The position numbers and the translations under genes are program-made. Below, piece after piece: positions 47,160 through 54,769 of a DNA stretch of 60,461 nucleotides. Position 1 is the stretch's first letter; each line of letters starts with the position of its first letter. The notes under the pieces are model-generated. The model made no database searches. It had not been told where the DNA came from and was given only the letters and a program-made list of their open reading frames with translations. The stretch comes from DAISJI01 sp964559835 (lineage in GTDB: Bacteria; Acidobacteriota; Terriglobia; Terriglobales; Acidobacteriaceae), in NCBI GenBank assembly GCA_964559835.1, contig CAZLJE010000029.1, forward strand, positions 1 through 60,461. Reading direction: 5' to 3'.

Positions 47160-48608
47160 TTGTCGAACCACGTTGACCTGACTTCGATCGCCCGCGCCGC
47201 AATGGTACGCAATGGTTTTCAACCTGACTTTCCGCCCGCTGTATGCGCTGAAGTCGCCTCCCTTCCCACCCGCCCAAGCGCGGATGGAGTTCGCGACCTC
47301 CGCTCGCTGTTGTGGTCGTCCATCGACAACGACGATTCACGCGACCTCGACCAGATCGAGTATGCGGAAGACCTCGGTGATGGCCAGACGCGCGTGCTGA
47401 TCGGAATCGCCGACGTGGACGCGTTCACCCCGAAGTCATCGCCGATCGACCAGCACGCGCAATGGGAAACCACGACCGTTTACGCCGGCGTGGTGAACTT
47501 CCCCATGTTGCCGAACGAGCTTTCCACGGGGATCACCTCCCTGCTCGAAGGACAGGAACGCCTTGCAGTCGTGACGGAGTTCACCGTCTCGAGCGATGGC
47601 AAGATCGGCGACCATTCTGTCTATCGCGCGCTGGTGCAGAACCGCGCGCAATTGCATTACTCCGACATCGGCCCGTGGCTCGACGGTTCGGGTTCGCCAA
47701 CACCGAAAGTCGCCGCCAGTGCAGACCTCCAGCAGCAGCTCAGACTTCAGGACCTTGTAGCAACGGCGCTGAACCAGGACCGCTTCGCCCACGGAGCGTT
47801 GAACATCGACAACCCTGAAACGCGCCCTGTCCTCGTCCGAGGCGAGATCACCGACATAAAGACCGCCGTCAAGAACCGCGCCAGCAGCCTGATCGAGGAG
47901 CTGATGGTCGGGGCGAACGAGTCCGTAGCGCGCTTCTTTCGCGAGAAGCAGGTCCCGTCGATCCGGCGCGTCGTGAAAACTCCGGAACGCTGGGAGCGGA
48001 TCGTCGAACTGGCGGCGAAGTTCGGGGAGAAACTTCCCGCCGATCCGGACTCGAAGGCGCTGAACGACTTCCTGACGCACCGCAAAGCCGCCGACCCCGA
48101 TCACTTCCCCGATGTGTCGCTCGCGGTCATCAAGATGATGGGACCCGGCGAATACGTCGTGCAGAGACCCGGCGATCCCGAACAAGGCCACTTCGGCCTC
48201 GCCGTCCAGGGTTACACACAGTCGACCGCCCCGAACCGGCGCTACGCCGACATCGTTACGCAACGACTGCTCAAGGCCGTGTTGAGCGGAAGTGCGAGCC
48301 CTTATCAAGAAGACGAACTGGACGCGATCGCGCGCAACTGCACCGCAAAGGCGAGCGCGGCGCGTAAGGTGGAGCGCCAGATGTCGAAGAGCATCGCTGC
48401 CGTCGCCATGCAGAAACACATCGGCCAGCTCTACGACGCGATCGTCACCGGGAAGACCGACAAGGGGACGTTCGTGCGCGTGCTGGATCCGGCAGTCGAT
48501 GGGATGTTGCTGCATCCGCGCACGACCGACGACGTCGGCGAGAAGCTGCGCGTAAAGCTCGTCGGGGCGGACCCACAGCGCGGGTTCATCGACTTCGTAG
48601 TCGCGTAA
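47160..48608 (+). CDS. RNB-domain ribonuclease (RNase II/R family)
   Basis: A 482-residue 3'-5' exoribonuclease-like protein. The RNB domain starts at LWSSIDNDDSRDLDQIEYAE with the catalytic Asp cluster and continues VLIGIADVDAFTPKSSPID, TTTVYAGVVNFPMLPNELST, EELMVGANESVARFF and LAVQGYTQSTAPNRRYADIV. A short C-terminal S1-like part (DKGTFVRVLDPAVDGML) ends the protein. It lacks the N-terminal cold-shock domains of RNase R and is therefore compact, like radiation-resistance-type short RNases. Start is TTG with CAGGAG 6 nt upstream; no other start would preserve the N-terminus. Confidence 0.88.
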   Translation: MSNHVDLTSIARAAMVRNGFQPDFPPAVCAEVASLPTRPSADGVRDLRSLLWSSIDNDDSRDLDQIEYAEDLGDGQTRVLIGIADVDAFTPKSSPIDQHAQWETTTVYAGVVNFPMLPNELSTGITSLLEGQERLAVVTEFTVSSDGKIGDHSVYRALVQNRAQLHYSDIGPWLDGSGSPTPKVAASADLQQQLRLQDLVATALNQDRFAHGALNIDNPETRPVLVRGEITDIKTAVKNRASSLIEELMVGANESVARFFREKQVPSIRRVVKTPERWERIVELAAKFGEKLPADPDSKALNDFLTHRKAADPDHFPDVSLAVIKMMGPGEYVVQRPGDPEQGHFGLAVQGYTQSTAPNRRYADIVTQRLLKAVLSGSASPYQEDELDAIARNCTAKASAARKVERQMSKSIAAVAMQKHIGQLYDAIVTGKTDKGTFVRVLDPAVDGMLLHPRTTDDVGEKLRVKLVGADPQRGFIDFVVA

Positions 48609-48624
48609 CACGCATTGTGTCTTT

Positions 48625-48655
48625 CCTTCGTGTTCCTTCGTGTCCTTTGTGGTGA
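48625..48655. repeat. 31-nt duplicated upstream element, copy 2
   Basis: Identical over 31 nt to 20616-20646 and likewise placed directly before a -10 box (TATAAT, 48664-48669). Confidence 0.85.
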
Positions 48656-48663
48656 GATTTTCT

Positions 48664-48669
48664 TATAAT
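48664..48669 (+). promoter_or_regulatory. -10 box TATAAT, 7 nt before a start codon
   Basis: TATAAT 48664-48669 and ATG at 48677, with no Shine-Dalgarno between. Predicts a leaderless mRNA for the exported RidA. Confidence 0.55.
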
Positions 48670-48676
48670 CTCGCGC

Positions 48677-49150
48677 ATGAAACTCGCACTGTGCATCGTT
48701 CTGGTCCTCGCCGCGCTCCCGCTCGCCGCGCAAACGCAGTTCATCAATCCCGATGGTCTATCGAAGCCGCCCGGCTACACGCATGTCGTGGCCGCCCGTC
48801 CGGGCAAGATCGTGTACCTCGCAGGGCAGGTGGGAAACGACCGCACCGGAAAGGTCGTCAGCAACGACTTTCGCGCCCAGACCGAGCAGGTTTTCGCCAA
48901 CCTGAAGACCGCGCTCGCCGCTGCAGGTGCGACGTTCGACGACGTCGTCAAGCTGAATTACTACGTGCGCGACTTCTCCCAGGACAAGCGGACCGCCATC
49001 CGCGACACCCGCGACAAGTACGTAAACAAGGAGCATCCGCCCGCGAGCACGCTGGTCGGAGTTGCCGCACTCGCGTCCGACGATTACCTGCTGGAAGTCG
49101 AGGCAGTGGCCGTCATCGCAGATAAATCCGCCACAAAAACGAAGAAGTAA
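48677..49150 (+). CDS. Exported RidA (YjgF/YER057c) family protein
   Basis: A 157-residue protein. A signal peptide (MKLALCIVLVLAALPLAAQT) precedes a RidA domain: FINPDGLSKPPGYTHVVAAR, IVYLAGQVGNDRTGKVVSND, TEQVFANLKTALAAAGATFD, DVVKLNYYVRDFS, HPPASTLVGVAALASDDYLL and EVEAVAVI. The Arg of the usual active site (PARST) is replaced in PPASTLV, so it belongs to an Rid subgroup that may lack enamine/imine deaminase activity. Exported Rid proteins are found in several bacteria, but their role is unknown. Promoter and start suggest a leaderless message. Confidence 0.9.
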   Translation: MKLALCIVLVLAALPLAAQTQFINPDGLSKPPGYTHVVAARPGKIVYLAGQVGNDRTGKVVSNDFRAQTEQVFANLKTALAAAGATFDDVVKLNYYVRDFSQDKRTAIRDTRDKYVNKEHPPASTLVGVAALASDDYLLEVEAVAVIADKSATKTKK

Positions 49151-49227
49151 GCGGTCTTGCCAGAACGCATGCCCAAGCCTATAGTTCGCCGCACATCGGC
49201 TCAATGAACGAACTGGAGGCAAGAACA

Positions 49228-49707
49228 ATGCGCAAGACCGGGCTCGCACTGTGCTCTGTATTCCTGTTCGCGCCGGCATTGCTGGCGCAGAACAAGATCG
49301 AAACCAAGTGGCATTGTCCGAAGTCAACGACCGAACAGAAGCTGGACGTCGGCGACATGCCGGACCACAGCTATAGGATCGCCCAAGGCACGTGCTCCGC
49401 AACGGCCAGCGGCGAATTCCAGGAGAAAAGCGGAACCTACACCGAATTCGACGATGTGAAAAAGGGCGCGTTCACCCAACATGGCGTCTTAGTTGTGACC
49501 ATGGCAGACGGCGACAAGGTGAACTACAACTACACGGGTTCCGCTTCCACGGACACGAAGAAACCCGCCTCGAACAAGTGGACCGTCACCAACGGAACAG
49601 GAAAATACAAGGGCGGCAAGGGCTCCGGCACCTGCTCCGGAAAGATGAACCAGGACGGCTCCTCCGACTGGGATTGCACCGGAACCTACACGGCCGCGGC
49701 CAAATAA
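49228..49707 (+). CDS. Exported hypothetical protein
   Basis: A 159-residue protein with a signal peptide (MRKTGLALCSVFLFAPALLA). The mature part has four or five Cys, and Lys/Gly/Thr-rich beta strands: KIETKWHCPKSTTEQKLDVG, MPDHSYRIAQGTCSATASGE, GVLVVTMADGDKVNYNYTGS and KGGKGSGTCSGKMNQDGSSD. It resembles allene-oxide-cyclase-like barrel proteins in texture only. GGAGGCAAGAACA precedes the ATG at 49228. Three REP-like palindromes begin three bases after the stop codon. Confidence 0.78.
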   Translation: MRKTGLALCSVFLFAPALLAQNKIETKWHCPKSTTEQKLDVGDMPDHSYRIAQGTCSATASGEFQEKSGTYTEFDDVKKGAFTQHGVLVVTMADGDKVNYNYTGSASTDTKKPASNKWTVTNGTGKYKGGKGSGTCSGKMNQDGSSDWDCTGTYTAAAK

Positions 49708-49709
49708 AC

Positions 49710-49806
49710 CGGATGGCCCACCCTGGCTGGTTTTGCGGTGGGTGGCCCACTCTGGCTGTTTTCGGAGTGGGTGGCCCACCCCTAGCTGGTTTTGCTAGGG
49801 TGGGGC
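49710..49806. repeat. Three tandem REP-like palindromes, GGGTGGCCCACCC type
   Basis: Copies at 49710-49740 (GGATGGCCCACCCTGGCTGG), 49737-49768 (GGTGGGTGGCCCACTCTGGC) and 49766-49806 (GTGGGTGGCCCACCCCTAGC), each followed by TGG/GTTTTGC or TGTTTTCGG. Confidence 0.88.
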
Positions 49807-49872
49807 ATTCCAAACTGGCATTTGTCACTCTGAAATGTGACCGGCGACAGCGACGACCTGCGAGTCACGACC

Positions 49873-49878
49873 TACAAT
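49873..49878 (+). promoter_or_regulatory. -10 box TACAAT, 6 nt before a start codon
   Basis: TACAAT 49873-49878 and ATG at 49885. No Shine-Dalgarno lies between, so the message is probably leaderless. Confidence 0.5.
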
Positions 49879-49884
49879 CCTGCC

Positions 49885-50244
49885 ATGCAGACGAATGAGA
49901 CACTCCAGGTGGAATCGCGGACCGGAGCGGCGCCAAACACCCGGGTCTTAAAGGTCACCGGGGCCCTGACGCTGTCCTCTTGTTACGCCTTCCAGGACCA
50001 GCTTCGCGCCGACACTTCCAGTTGCCTTATTCTTGATATGACCGACGTGAAGTTCGTGGACTCATCCGGCATCGGCTGCCTGGTGAACGGGTACATCGCG
50101 CACCACATGGCGGGCGGGCGGATGGTGCTCGCGGGCGTCAACAAGCGCATCCGCGACACGCTGGAAGAGACCCGCACCCAGCAGTTCTTCACGTTCTACG
50201 ACAGCGTGGACGAAGCAGAAAAGGCAGTGTCGCAGAAGACGTAA
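49885..50244 (+). CDS. STAS-domain protein (anti-sigma factor antagonist type)
   Basis: A 119-residue STAS domain. It has VLKVTGALTLSSCYAFQDQL, SCLILDMTDVKFVDSSGIGC with the loop Ser that is phosphorylated in SpoIIAA relatives, and LVNGYIAHHMAGGRMVLAGV, followed by helices ending VDEAEKAVSQ. It is related to the protein at 15344. The two may be partner-switch antagonists for different anti-sigma factors; none is nearby. The TACAAT box 6 nt before the ATG suggests leaderless translation. Confidence 0.88.
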   Translation: MQTNETLQVESRTGAAPNTRVLKVTGALTLSSCYAFQDQLRADTSSCLILDMTDVKFVDSSGIGCLVNGYIAHHMAGGRMVLAGVNKRIRDTLEETRTQQFFTFYDSVDEAEKAVSQKT

Positions 50245-50245
50245 T

Positions 50246-50272
50246 TCGAAATTCGTAAATCGTAATTCGGAC
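50246..50272. repeat. Heptad-period words (TTCGTAA)
   Basis: TTCGAAA, TTCGTAA, ATCGTAA, TTCGG just after the STAS stop. Single-arm array. Confidence 0.6.
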
Positions 50273-50285
50273 CAGCCACTACTGT

Positions 50286-50711
50286 ATGGTGATGATTCGC
50301 ACAGCGCTCGTACTCACTGTCTGCGCATTAGCATGGCAGCAGGACCCGCCCGCCAAACCCACAGGGTCTTTGACCATCTACACGGTGCCGAAGAGTTGGA
50401 ACAATGAAGCTGTGCCAGGACAGGCTTGGCCCAAGTACGCTTCACCTGGAATGTATTGCGAACCAGGGAGGCTGTCACTGAGCATTGATCAGGATAAGCC
50501 GCTCGCATGGCCGACCAGAGAGCGTGCCACCGTCGAAAATCTTAATCTCGACAAAAAACACATGGTTCGTATCTATTGTGGAAGCAAACCACTCCAGTCG
50601 TTTCGGTTCCGCTTCTCGGAGTTCAACAATACGCACCTGTGCCTCGCTTACGACGTGCTCGGAGGACCCCAACTCTTCGATCGGACGAAGCACGGATGGG
50701 GATGTAAGTAA
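50286..50711 (+). CDS. Exported hypothetical protein
   Basis: A 141-residue protein with a short signal peptide (MVMIRTALVLTVCALAWQQ). Its beta-rich mature part includes TGSLTIYTVPKSWNNEAVPG, GRLSLSIDQDKPLAWPTRER and HMVRIYCGSKPLQSFRFRFS. Two or three Cys may form disulfides. No family is recognised. A second Met at residue 3 is an alternative start. It converges with the HD-domain gene, leaving 7 nt. Confidence 0.7.
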   Translation: MVMIRTALVLTVCALAWQQDPPAKPTGSLTIYTVPKSWNNEAVPGQAWPKYASPGMYCEPGRLSLSIDQDKPLAWPTRERATVENLNLDKKHMVRIYCGSKPLQSFRFRFSEFNNTHLCLAYDVLGGPQLFDRTKHGWGCK

Positions 50712-50718
50712 GTCGCAG

Positions 50719-51303
50719 CTACGCCCCTTCCGCTCCCGCCTGCGGATTCCCTTCCAGCCCCAGTTCCTTCGCGATCCCGCGCATCGCCGCAATGCAGAAC
50801 GCGATGTGCTCATCCAACTCCACGCCGAGCGCAGCCGCCCCGTTCACGATGTCGTCCCGGCTGACCGTACGCGCGAATGCTTTGTCCTTCATCCTCTTTC
50901 GCACCGACTTCGCTTCCAGGGTATGGATCGACTTATCAGGCCGGACGAGCGCGGCGGCAGTGATGAACCCGGCAAGCTCGTCGCAGGCAAAGAGCGCTTT
51001 CTCGAGATTCGTGTTCCGTGGGACGCCTGTGTAGTCCGCATGAGACATTACGGCTGTCTTGATCTCGTCGGGCCAGCCGCGCTCGGTGAGGATCTCGTTG
51101 CCGCGATAGGGGTGGTCGTCGAGCGAGGGGTATTTGTCGTAATCGAAATCGTGGATAAGGCCCACGATGCCCCATTTTTCTTCGTCGTCCCCGAACTTGC
51201 GGCCGTAGGCCCTCATGCAGGCCTCGACCGCCAATGCATGTTTCCGCAAAGACTCCGAGAGGGTGAACTCAGTCAGCAGGTTCCAGGCGTCTTGTCGTGT
51301 CAT
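50719..51303 (-). CDS. HD-domain phosphohydrolase-like protein
   Basis: A 194-residue HD protein: MTRQDAWNLLTEFTLSESLR KHALAVE, GIVGLIHDFDYDKYPS with the HD pair, HPYRGNEILTERGWPDEIKT, AVMSHADYTGVPRN and ACDELAGFITAAALVRPDKS. These are the HDIG-type metal ligands (H...HD...H...D). It resembles YqeK/HDIG hydrolases acting on phosphoesters or nucleotides; the substrate is not known. The start has ACACGACA upstream with no strong binding site. Confidence 0.88.
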   Translation of the reverse strand: MTRQDAWNLLTEFTLSESLRKHALAVEACMRAYGRKFGDDEEKWGIVGLIHDFDYDKYPSLDDHPYRGNEILTERGWPDEIKTAVMSHADYTGVPRNTNLEKALFACDELAGFITAAALVRPDKSIHTLEAKSVRKRMKDKAFARTVSRDDIVNGAAALGVELDEHIAFCIAAMRGIAKELGLEGNPQAGAEGA

Positions 51304-51408
51304 GTGGGTTCAATGATAGCGGAGGAATCGCCCGAGGCGGTGATTACAGCTGATGCATCGGGCGGACAAAGAGCACGCAGTCGAAATGGAAATAACCCAC
51401 CCGGATTG

Positions 51409-51930
51409 CTACCGTAACTTCTCCCCCACAATGGTCGCGGTTGTCTGGATAGGTTCTCCGTTGTACCGGCCATATACCTGCAGTTCCGTTGACTTCCTGT
51501 AGAAAACATGCCAAACGCTGTCACCGAGGTCGAACAAAGGTACAACCTGTTCTGTTCGTTTTCCCGCAATGGTCACGGGCCAATCTTGGGGCCGCGGTCG
51601 CTTGTCGGAATATGTGTGCTGATCGACATGTAGCTCAACCCGATCGATTGAAATCGGGCCGTCATACGGATTCGTGACAGAAATACTCGGCGCATAATTC
51701 TTTTCTCCGATAAATGGATGAGCCTCTTTGACCTCTATCACAACCGGAGAACGATTCGCGCCAGCGTTGGACTGCCGGATTGCCATCGTGCGATCGCAAG
51801 CCACCAGCGCGAGAATGAGGGCCAGAGCAACGAGCGTGCCCGAGAGTGCCGACCGATACGAATTGCGAGGCCGCCCCCGTTCTGTCCCGAATCCAGTTAG
51901 TAAACACCACGCCGCCTGACGATCGAACAC
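51409..51930 (-). CDS. Putative lipoprotein, hypothetical
   Basis: A 173-residue protein. After an N-terminal region of about 30 residues, SGTLVALALILALVAC forms a hydrophobic span ending in a lipobox-like LVAC. The mature part (VVIEVKEAHPFIGEKNYAPS, SVTNPYDGPISIDRVELHVD, SVWHVFYRKSTELQVYGRY) looks like an Ig-like beta domain. No family is recognised. The long N-terminus suggests the real start may lie further in, but no better ATG is present. Confidence 0.6.
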   Translation of the reverse strand: MFDRQAAWCLLTGFGTERGRPRNSYRSALSGTLVALALILALVACDRTMAIRQSNAGANRSPVVIEVKEAHPFIGEKNYAPSISVTNPYDGPISIDRVELHVDQHTYSDKRPRPQDWPVTIAGKRTEQVVPLFDLGDSVWHVFYRKSTELQVYGRYNGEPIQTTATIVGEKLR

Positions 51931-52001
51931 GGTTTTCTCCGGTTATTCGCCGGTTTTGTCCGGCTTATTTTCGCCTGCTTAGGGATTTATCCCGTTTTTC
52001 C

Positions 52002-52043
52002 ACCGAAATTATCGTTGACATTATCAGACGTATGACCGAAATT
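52002..52043 (+). promoter_or_regulatory. Direct repeats flanking a -35-like box upstream of the HTH gene
   Basis: ACCGAAATT occurs at 52002-52010 and 52035-52043, 33 nt apart. TTGACA (52015-52020) lies between them. A TGTGCA / TGCACA inverted pair follows. Candidate autoregulation site. Confidence 0.35.
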
Positions 52044-52113
52044 GTGCACCAAGCTTGTTACTGCACAAACGGGGAACAAGCGAGGTGCCCGCTCTGGCAT
52101 CTTCCACAACCTG

Positions 52114-52647
52114 ATGGCAACCACACTTGCGCCGGTAGATTCCCGGGAAGTGGTTAGATGTGACCGCTGCCAGCTGGTCCAATTTCGAACCAACAATAAC
52201 ATTTGCCGCCGCTGCAAACTTTCGCTCGACGATGAACCCGAGCCCGAGGTAGTGCAGCCACTACCTGCCGTCGCACCGGTCATGATGCACCGGCAGGGGC
52301 TGCAGGTGGCGACGGCCATCCGCAACCTGAGGTTAAGGAACGGATTGTCACAACGACAACTCGCGATGCGCATGTCGGTTCCGCGGACATACGTGTCGAA
52401 GATCGAAAACGAGAAGGCCACGCCGACGTTATCCTCGCTGGAACGGTTGGCCAAGGCGCTGGAAGTCGATATCACCGAACTGATCACGGGCGGCATGGCC
52501 GGTCGCGAGACCGAACTGCGCGACCTCACCCAGGACCCCTTCGTGAGCGAACTGATCCCCTTCCTCGGCAAGCTGAACGGCATGCAGTGGCAAAGCGTGC
52601 TGAGCCAGATGAGGGACCTGAGCACGAGACCGCGACGGACAGCTTAA
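52114..52647 (+). CDS. XRE-family HTH regulator with zinc-ribbon N-terminus
   Basis: A 177-residue protein. Residues about 12-30 form a Cys4 motif (CDRCQLVQFRTNNNICRRC). Residues about 60-120 are an XRE/Cro helix-turn-helix: LQVATAIRNLRLRNGLSQRQ, LAMRMSVPRTYVSKIENEKA, TPTLSSLERLAKALEVDITE. The last 50 residues are helical (FVSELIPFLGKLNGMQWQSV). The start at 52114 is chosen because it leads straight into the Cys motif; an upstream ATG is possible. Direct repeats upstream suggest autoregulation. The gene is followed by heptad words. Confidence 0.85.
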   Translation: MATTLAPVDSREVVRCDRCQLVQFRTNNNICRRCKLSLDDEPEPEVVQPLPAVAPVMMHRQGLQVATAIRNLRLRNGLSQRQLAMRMSVPRTYVSKIENEKATPTLSSLERLAKALEVDITELITGGMAGRETELRDLTQDPFVSELIPFLGKLNGMQWQSVLSQMRDLSTRPRRTA

Positions 52648-52650
52648 AAG

Positions 52651-52682
52651 CGGTTGTAAGTTGTAGTTACAAGTTGCAAGTT
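52651..52682. repeat. Heptad-period words (TTGTAAG / TTGCAAG)
   Basis: TTGTAAG, TTGTA, GTTACAAG, TTGCAAG, TTG, the same word family as the hairpin at 41315. Imperfect stepping. Confidence 0.6.
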
Positions 52683-52734
52683 GATGTCGCCGGGGTGAAC
52701 AGCCTCGGCGATTTTTTGCGGGACGAGGGCACGG

Positions 52735-52818
52735 ATCGCGCGTCGCGCCCCGCTTTCCGCGCCCCGCGCCCCGCGCCCGCGTCCCGCGCCCCGCGCCCCG
52801 CGTCCCGCGCCCCTCGAC
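52735..52818. repeat. GC-only heptad array (CCCCGCG words)
   Basis: About ten consecutive words CCCCGCG, CCCCGCG, CCCGCG, TCCCGCG, CCCCGCG, CCCCGCG, TCCCGCG directly before the uppS region. The period is 7 nt with one 6-nt step. Confidence 0.88.
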
Positions 52819-52878
52819 CCGCCCTTCCGATACAATTGCACCCTGCGGACGTGTGTGTTACGTTCCTGAGTTTTCCCC

Positions 52879-53688
52879 ATGAAGCATGCGGTCACCATGG
52901 ATGTCCCCAAAGGCATGACGCGCCCCGAAGCCGAGGCCTACTACCGCCTCGACCTGGCCCGTCTGCCCGAGCACGTGGCCATCATCATGGACGGGAACGG
53001 GCGCTGGGCGAAGAAGCGTCATCTCCCCCGTATCGCGGGACATAAAGCAGGGGTGGAAGCGGTACGCTCGACCGTCGAGACGGCGGCGCGCATCCACATT
53101 CCGGCGCTGACTCTCTACGCATTTTCGAACGAGAATTGGCGCCGCCCCCAGACGGAAGTCACCTTCCTCATGCGGCTCCTGCGCTTCTACCTGCGCCACG
53201 AAGTCCCCAACCTGAATAAGAACAATATCCGGCTGGAGTACATCGGCCGGACCCAGGAGTTACCGGCCGAGGTGCAGGAACGCATGGCGTGGGCGCAGGA
53301 GGTCACGTCGAAAAACACGGGCCTGCGGCTGACGCTGGCGCTCAATTACAGCTCGCGGCTGGAGCTGGTGGACGCCGTCAAGGCGCTCGTGAAAGCCGCC
53401 GCGACGAATGGCGGACTGGCGCACCTCAACGTCGATGAAGAGGCGATCGCGCAGCACCTCTACACCAGCCACCTGCCCGACCCTGATCTCCTGATCCGCA
53501 CCAGCGGCGAGATGCGGCTGAGCAATTTCCTCCTCTGGCAGGCAGCCTACACCGAGATCTACGTCACGCCGCTGCTGTGGCCGGAATTCCGCGGCGTGAA
53601 CCTGCTGGAGGCGCTCGCTGATTTTCAGAAGCGCGAACGGAGATACGGCGGGCTGGGACCGGGGGAGAAGAAAGCCGCTGGCCGGTAG
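52879..53688 (+). CDS. uppS: Isoprenyl transferase (undecaprenyl diphosphate synthase)
   Basis: A 269-residue cis-prenyltransferase making the C55 lipid carrier for peptidoglycan. It has HVAIIMDGNGRWAKKRHLPR with catalytic Asp38, GHKAGVEAVRSTVETAA, TLYAFSNENWRRPQTEV, LALNYSSRLELVDAV, DPDLLIRTSGEMRLSNFLLW and AYTEIYVTPLLWPEFRG. A short N-terminal extension precedes the domain. Start is ATG at 52879; a GC heptad array lies upstream. It opens the cluster uppS-cdsA-dxr-rseP. Confidence 0.95.
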   Translation: MKHAVTMDVPKGMTRPEAEAYYRLDLARLPEHVAIIMDGNGRWAKKRHLPRIAGHKAGVEAVRSTVETAARIHIPALTLYAFSNENWRRPQTEVTFLMRLLRFYLRHEVPNLNKNNIRLEYIGRTQELPAEVQERMAWAQEVTSKNTGLRLTLALNYSSRLELVDAVKALVKAAATNGGLAHLNVDEEAIAQHLYTSHLPDPDLLIRTSGEMRLSNFLLWQAAYTEIYVTPLLWPEFRGVNLLEALADFQKRERRYGGLGPGEKKAAGR

Positions 53689-53691
53689 CCG

Positions 53692-53780
53692 AAGGTATAT
53701 CGGTAATGGTGTACTAGCCAGGCTTGCCTGGCGACACATCGCGGCGCATATACCGACGTACCGAAATACCGAACTACCCA
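53692..53780. repeat. Inverted repeat with REP core between uppS and cdsA
   Basis: GGTATATCGGTA near 53697 and TACCGACGTACCGAAATACC near 53755 form an outer inverted pair. Inside lies the 27-nt element TGTACTAGCCAGGCTTGCCT + GGCGACA (53710-53736), repeated exactly at 57389-57415. Confidence 0.7.
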
Positions 53781-53781
53781 C

Positions 53782-54672
53782 ATGAAACGTGTCCTCACCG
53801 CGATTGTCTTAATCCCGATAGTTCTGGTCTTGGTCTTGCGGGCGCCAGTCTGGGTCCTCGCCGCGGTCGTTGCCGCCGTGTCGGTCATCACCCTTCGCGA
53901 ATACGTTGCCTTGGTACGCCACTACAATGTCACGCCGTATTGCCGCGTGCTGTACGTGCTGGCGGTGCTCGCATTCGCGGCACTGGCGCTGCAAACCGGC
54001 GCTCCGTACCTCGAAGCCACCGCGAAGATGCTCTTCGGTATCGTCGGCGCCGCGATGTTCGTGCTCATGTTCTTCTTCGCGCTGGCAATGCGACGCGAGC
54101 CGCTGAGCGAAGGCTTCCCGGCGGCATCGGCCGCCGTCTTCGGTTTTCTCTACATCGTCGTTCCCCTGGCGATGCTGGTGCAGTTGCGGCAACAGGGATC
54201 GGGCGCATTCCTCATCCTTTACACGTTGATCGTGGTTTGGATGGGCGACACCGTCGCTTATTACACGGGGCGCGCCATTGGACGGCACAAACTGGCGCCG
54301 CGCATCTCGCCGGGTAAGACCTGGGAAGGAACGTTCGGTTCGTTCATCGGCGCCATCGCCTTCGGCACGCTGGTGTTTGCGTACTCGCGTCCGATCTCAC
54401 TGGGCCTGATCCGCATCGGCCTGCTCACGCCCGACCAGGCGTACTTGCCGCCGCAGATTCCGCCGCTGTGGCAGTTTGCGGTGCTGTCGGCGGTGATGAA
54501 CGTCGCCGCGCAGATCGGCGATCTCGCCGAAAGCTTGCTCAAACGTGGCGCTGGGGTGAAAGATTCGGGCAACATCCTACCCGGCCACGGCGGCATGCTC
54601 GACCGCATCGACGCCCTCCTCTTCGCCGCGCCGGTCGTTTGGTTTTACGCGGCGTATCGGATACTTTCGTGA
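53782..54672 (+). CDS. cdsA: Phosphatidate cytidylyltransferase
   Basis: A 296-residue integral membrane enzyme making CDP-diacylglycerol from CTP and phosphatidic acid. It has about eight hydrophobic helices (VLTAIVLIPIVLVLVLRAPV, LYVLAVLAFAALALQTG, MLFGIVGAAMFVLMFFFALA). The signature is near the C-terminus, with GRAIGRHKLAPRISPGKTWE in the middle and SGNILPGHGGMLDRIDALLF at the end. The start at 53782 has CTACCCAC upstream and no strong binding site, in agreement with translation coupled to uppS or an unusual start. Confidence 0.94.
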   Translation: MKRVLTAIVLIPIVLVLVLRAPVWVLAAVVAAVSVITLREYVALVRHYNVTPYCRVLYVLAVLAFAALALQTGAPYLEATAKMLFGIVGAAMFVLMFFFALAMRREPLSEGFPAASAAVFGFLYIVVPLAMLVQLRQQGSGAFLILYTLIVVWMGDTVAYYTGRAIGRHKLAPRISPGKTWEGTFGSFIGAIAFGTLVFAYSRPISLGLIRIGLLTPDQAYLPPQIPPLWQFAVLSAVMNVAAQIGDLAESLLKRGAGVKDSGNILPGHGGMLDRIDALLFAAPVVWFYAAYRILS

Positions 54673-54673
54673 G

Positions 54674-54762
54674 GAGTAATAAGTAACAAGTAATAAGAAC
54701 CGGCGATCTGACCGAACCCGCGGCTCTATTTACTTATTACTTATTACTTGTTACTCATTACT
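54674..54762. repeat. Heptad-period inverted repeat 6 (TAATAAG words)
   Basis: The left arm 54674-54698 reads TAATAAG, TAACAAG, TAATAAG. The right arm 54729-54762 holds TTACTTATTACTTATTACTT and GTTACTCATTACT. It lies between cdsA and dxr in the cluster. Confidence 0.88.
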
Positions 54763-54769
54763 GGCCTGC

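Noticed and set aside
47436..48611. A 391-codon open frame opposite the RNB gene
   Set aside because: It mirrors a conserved ribonuclease and has no domain of its own.
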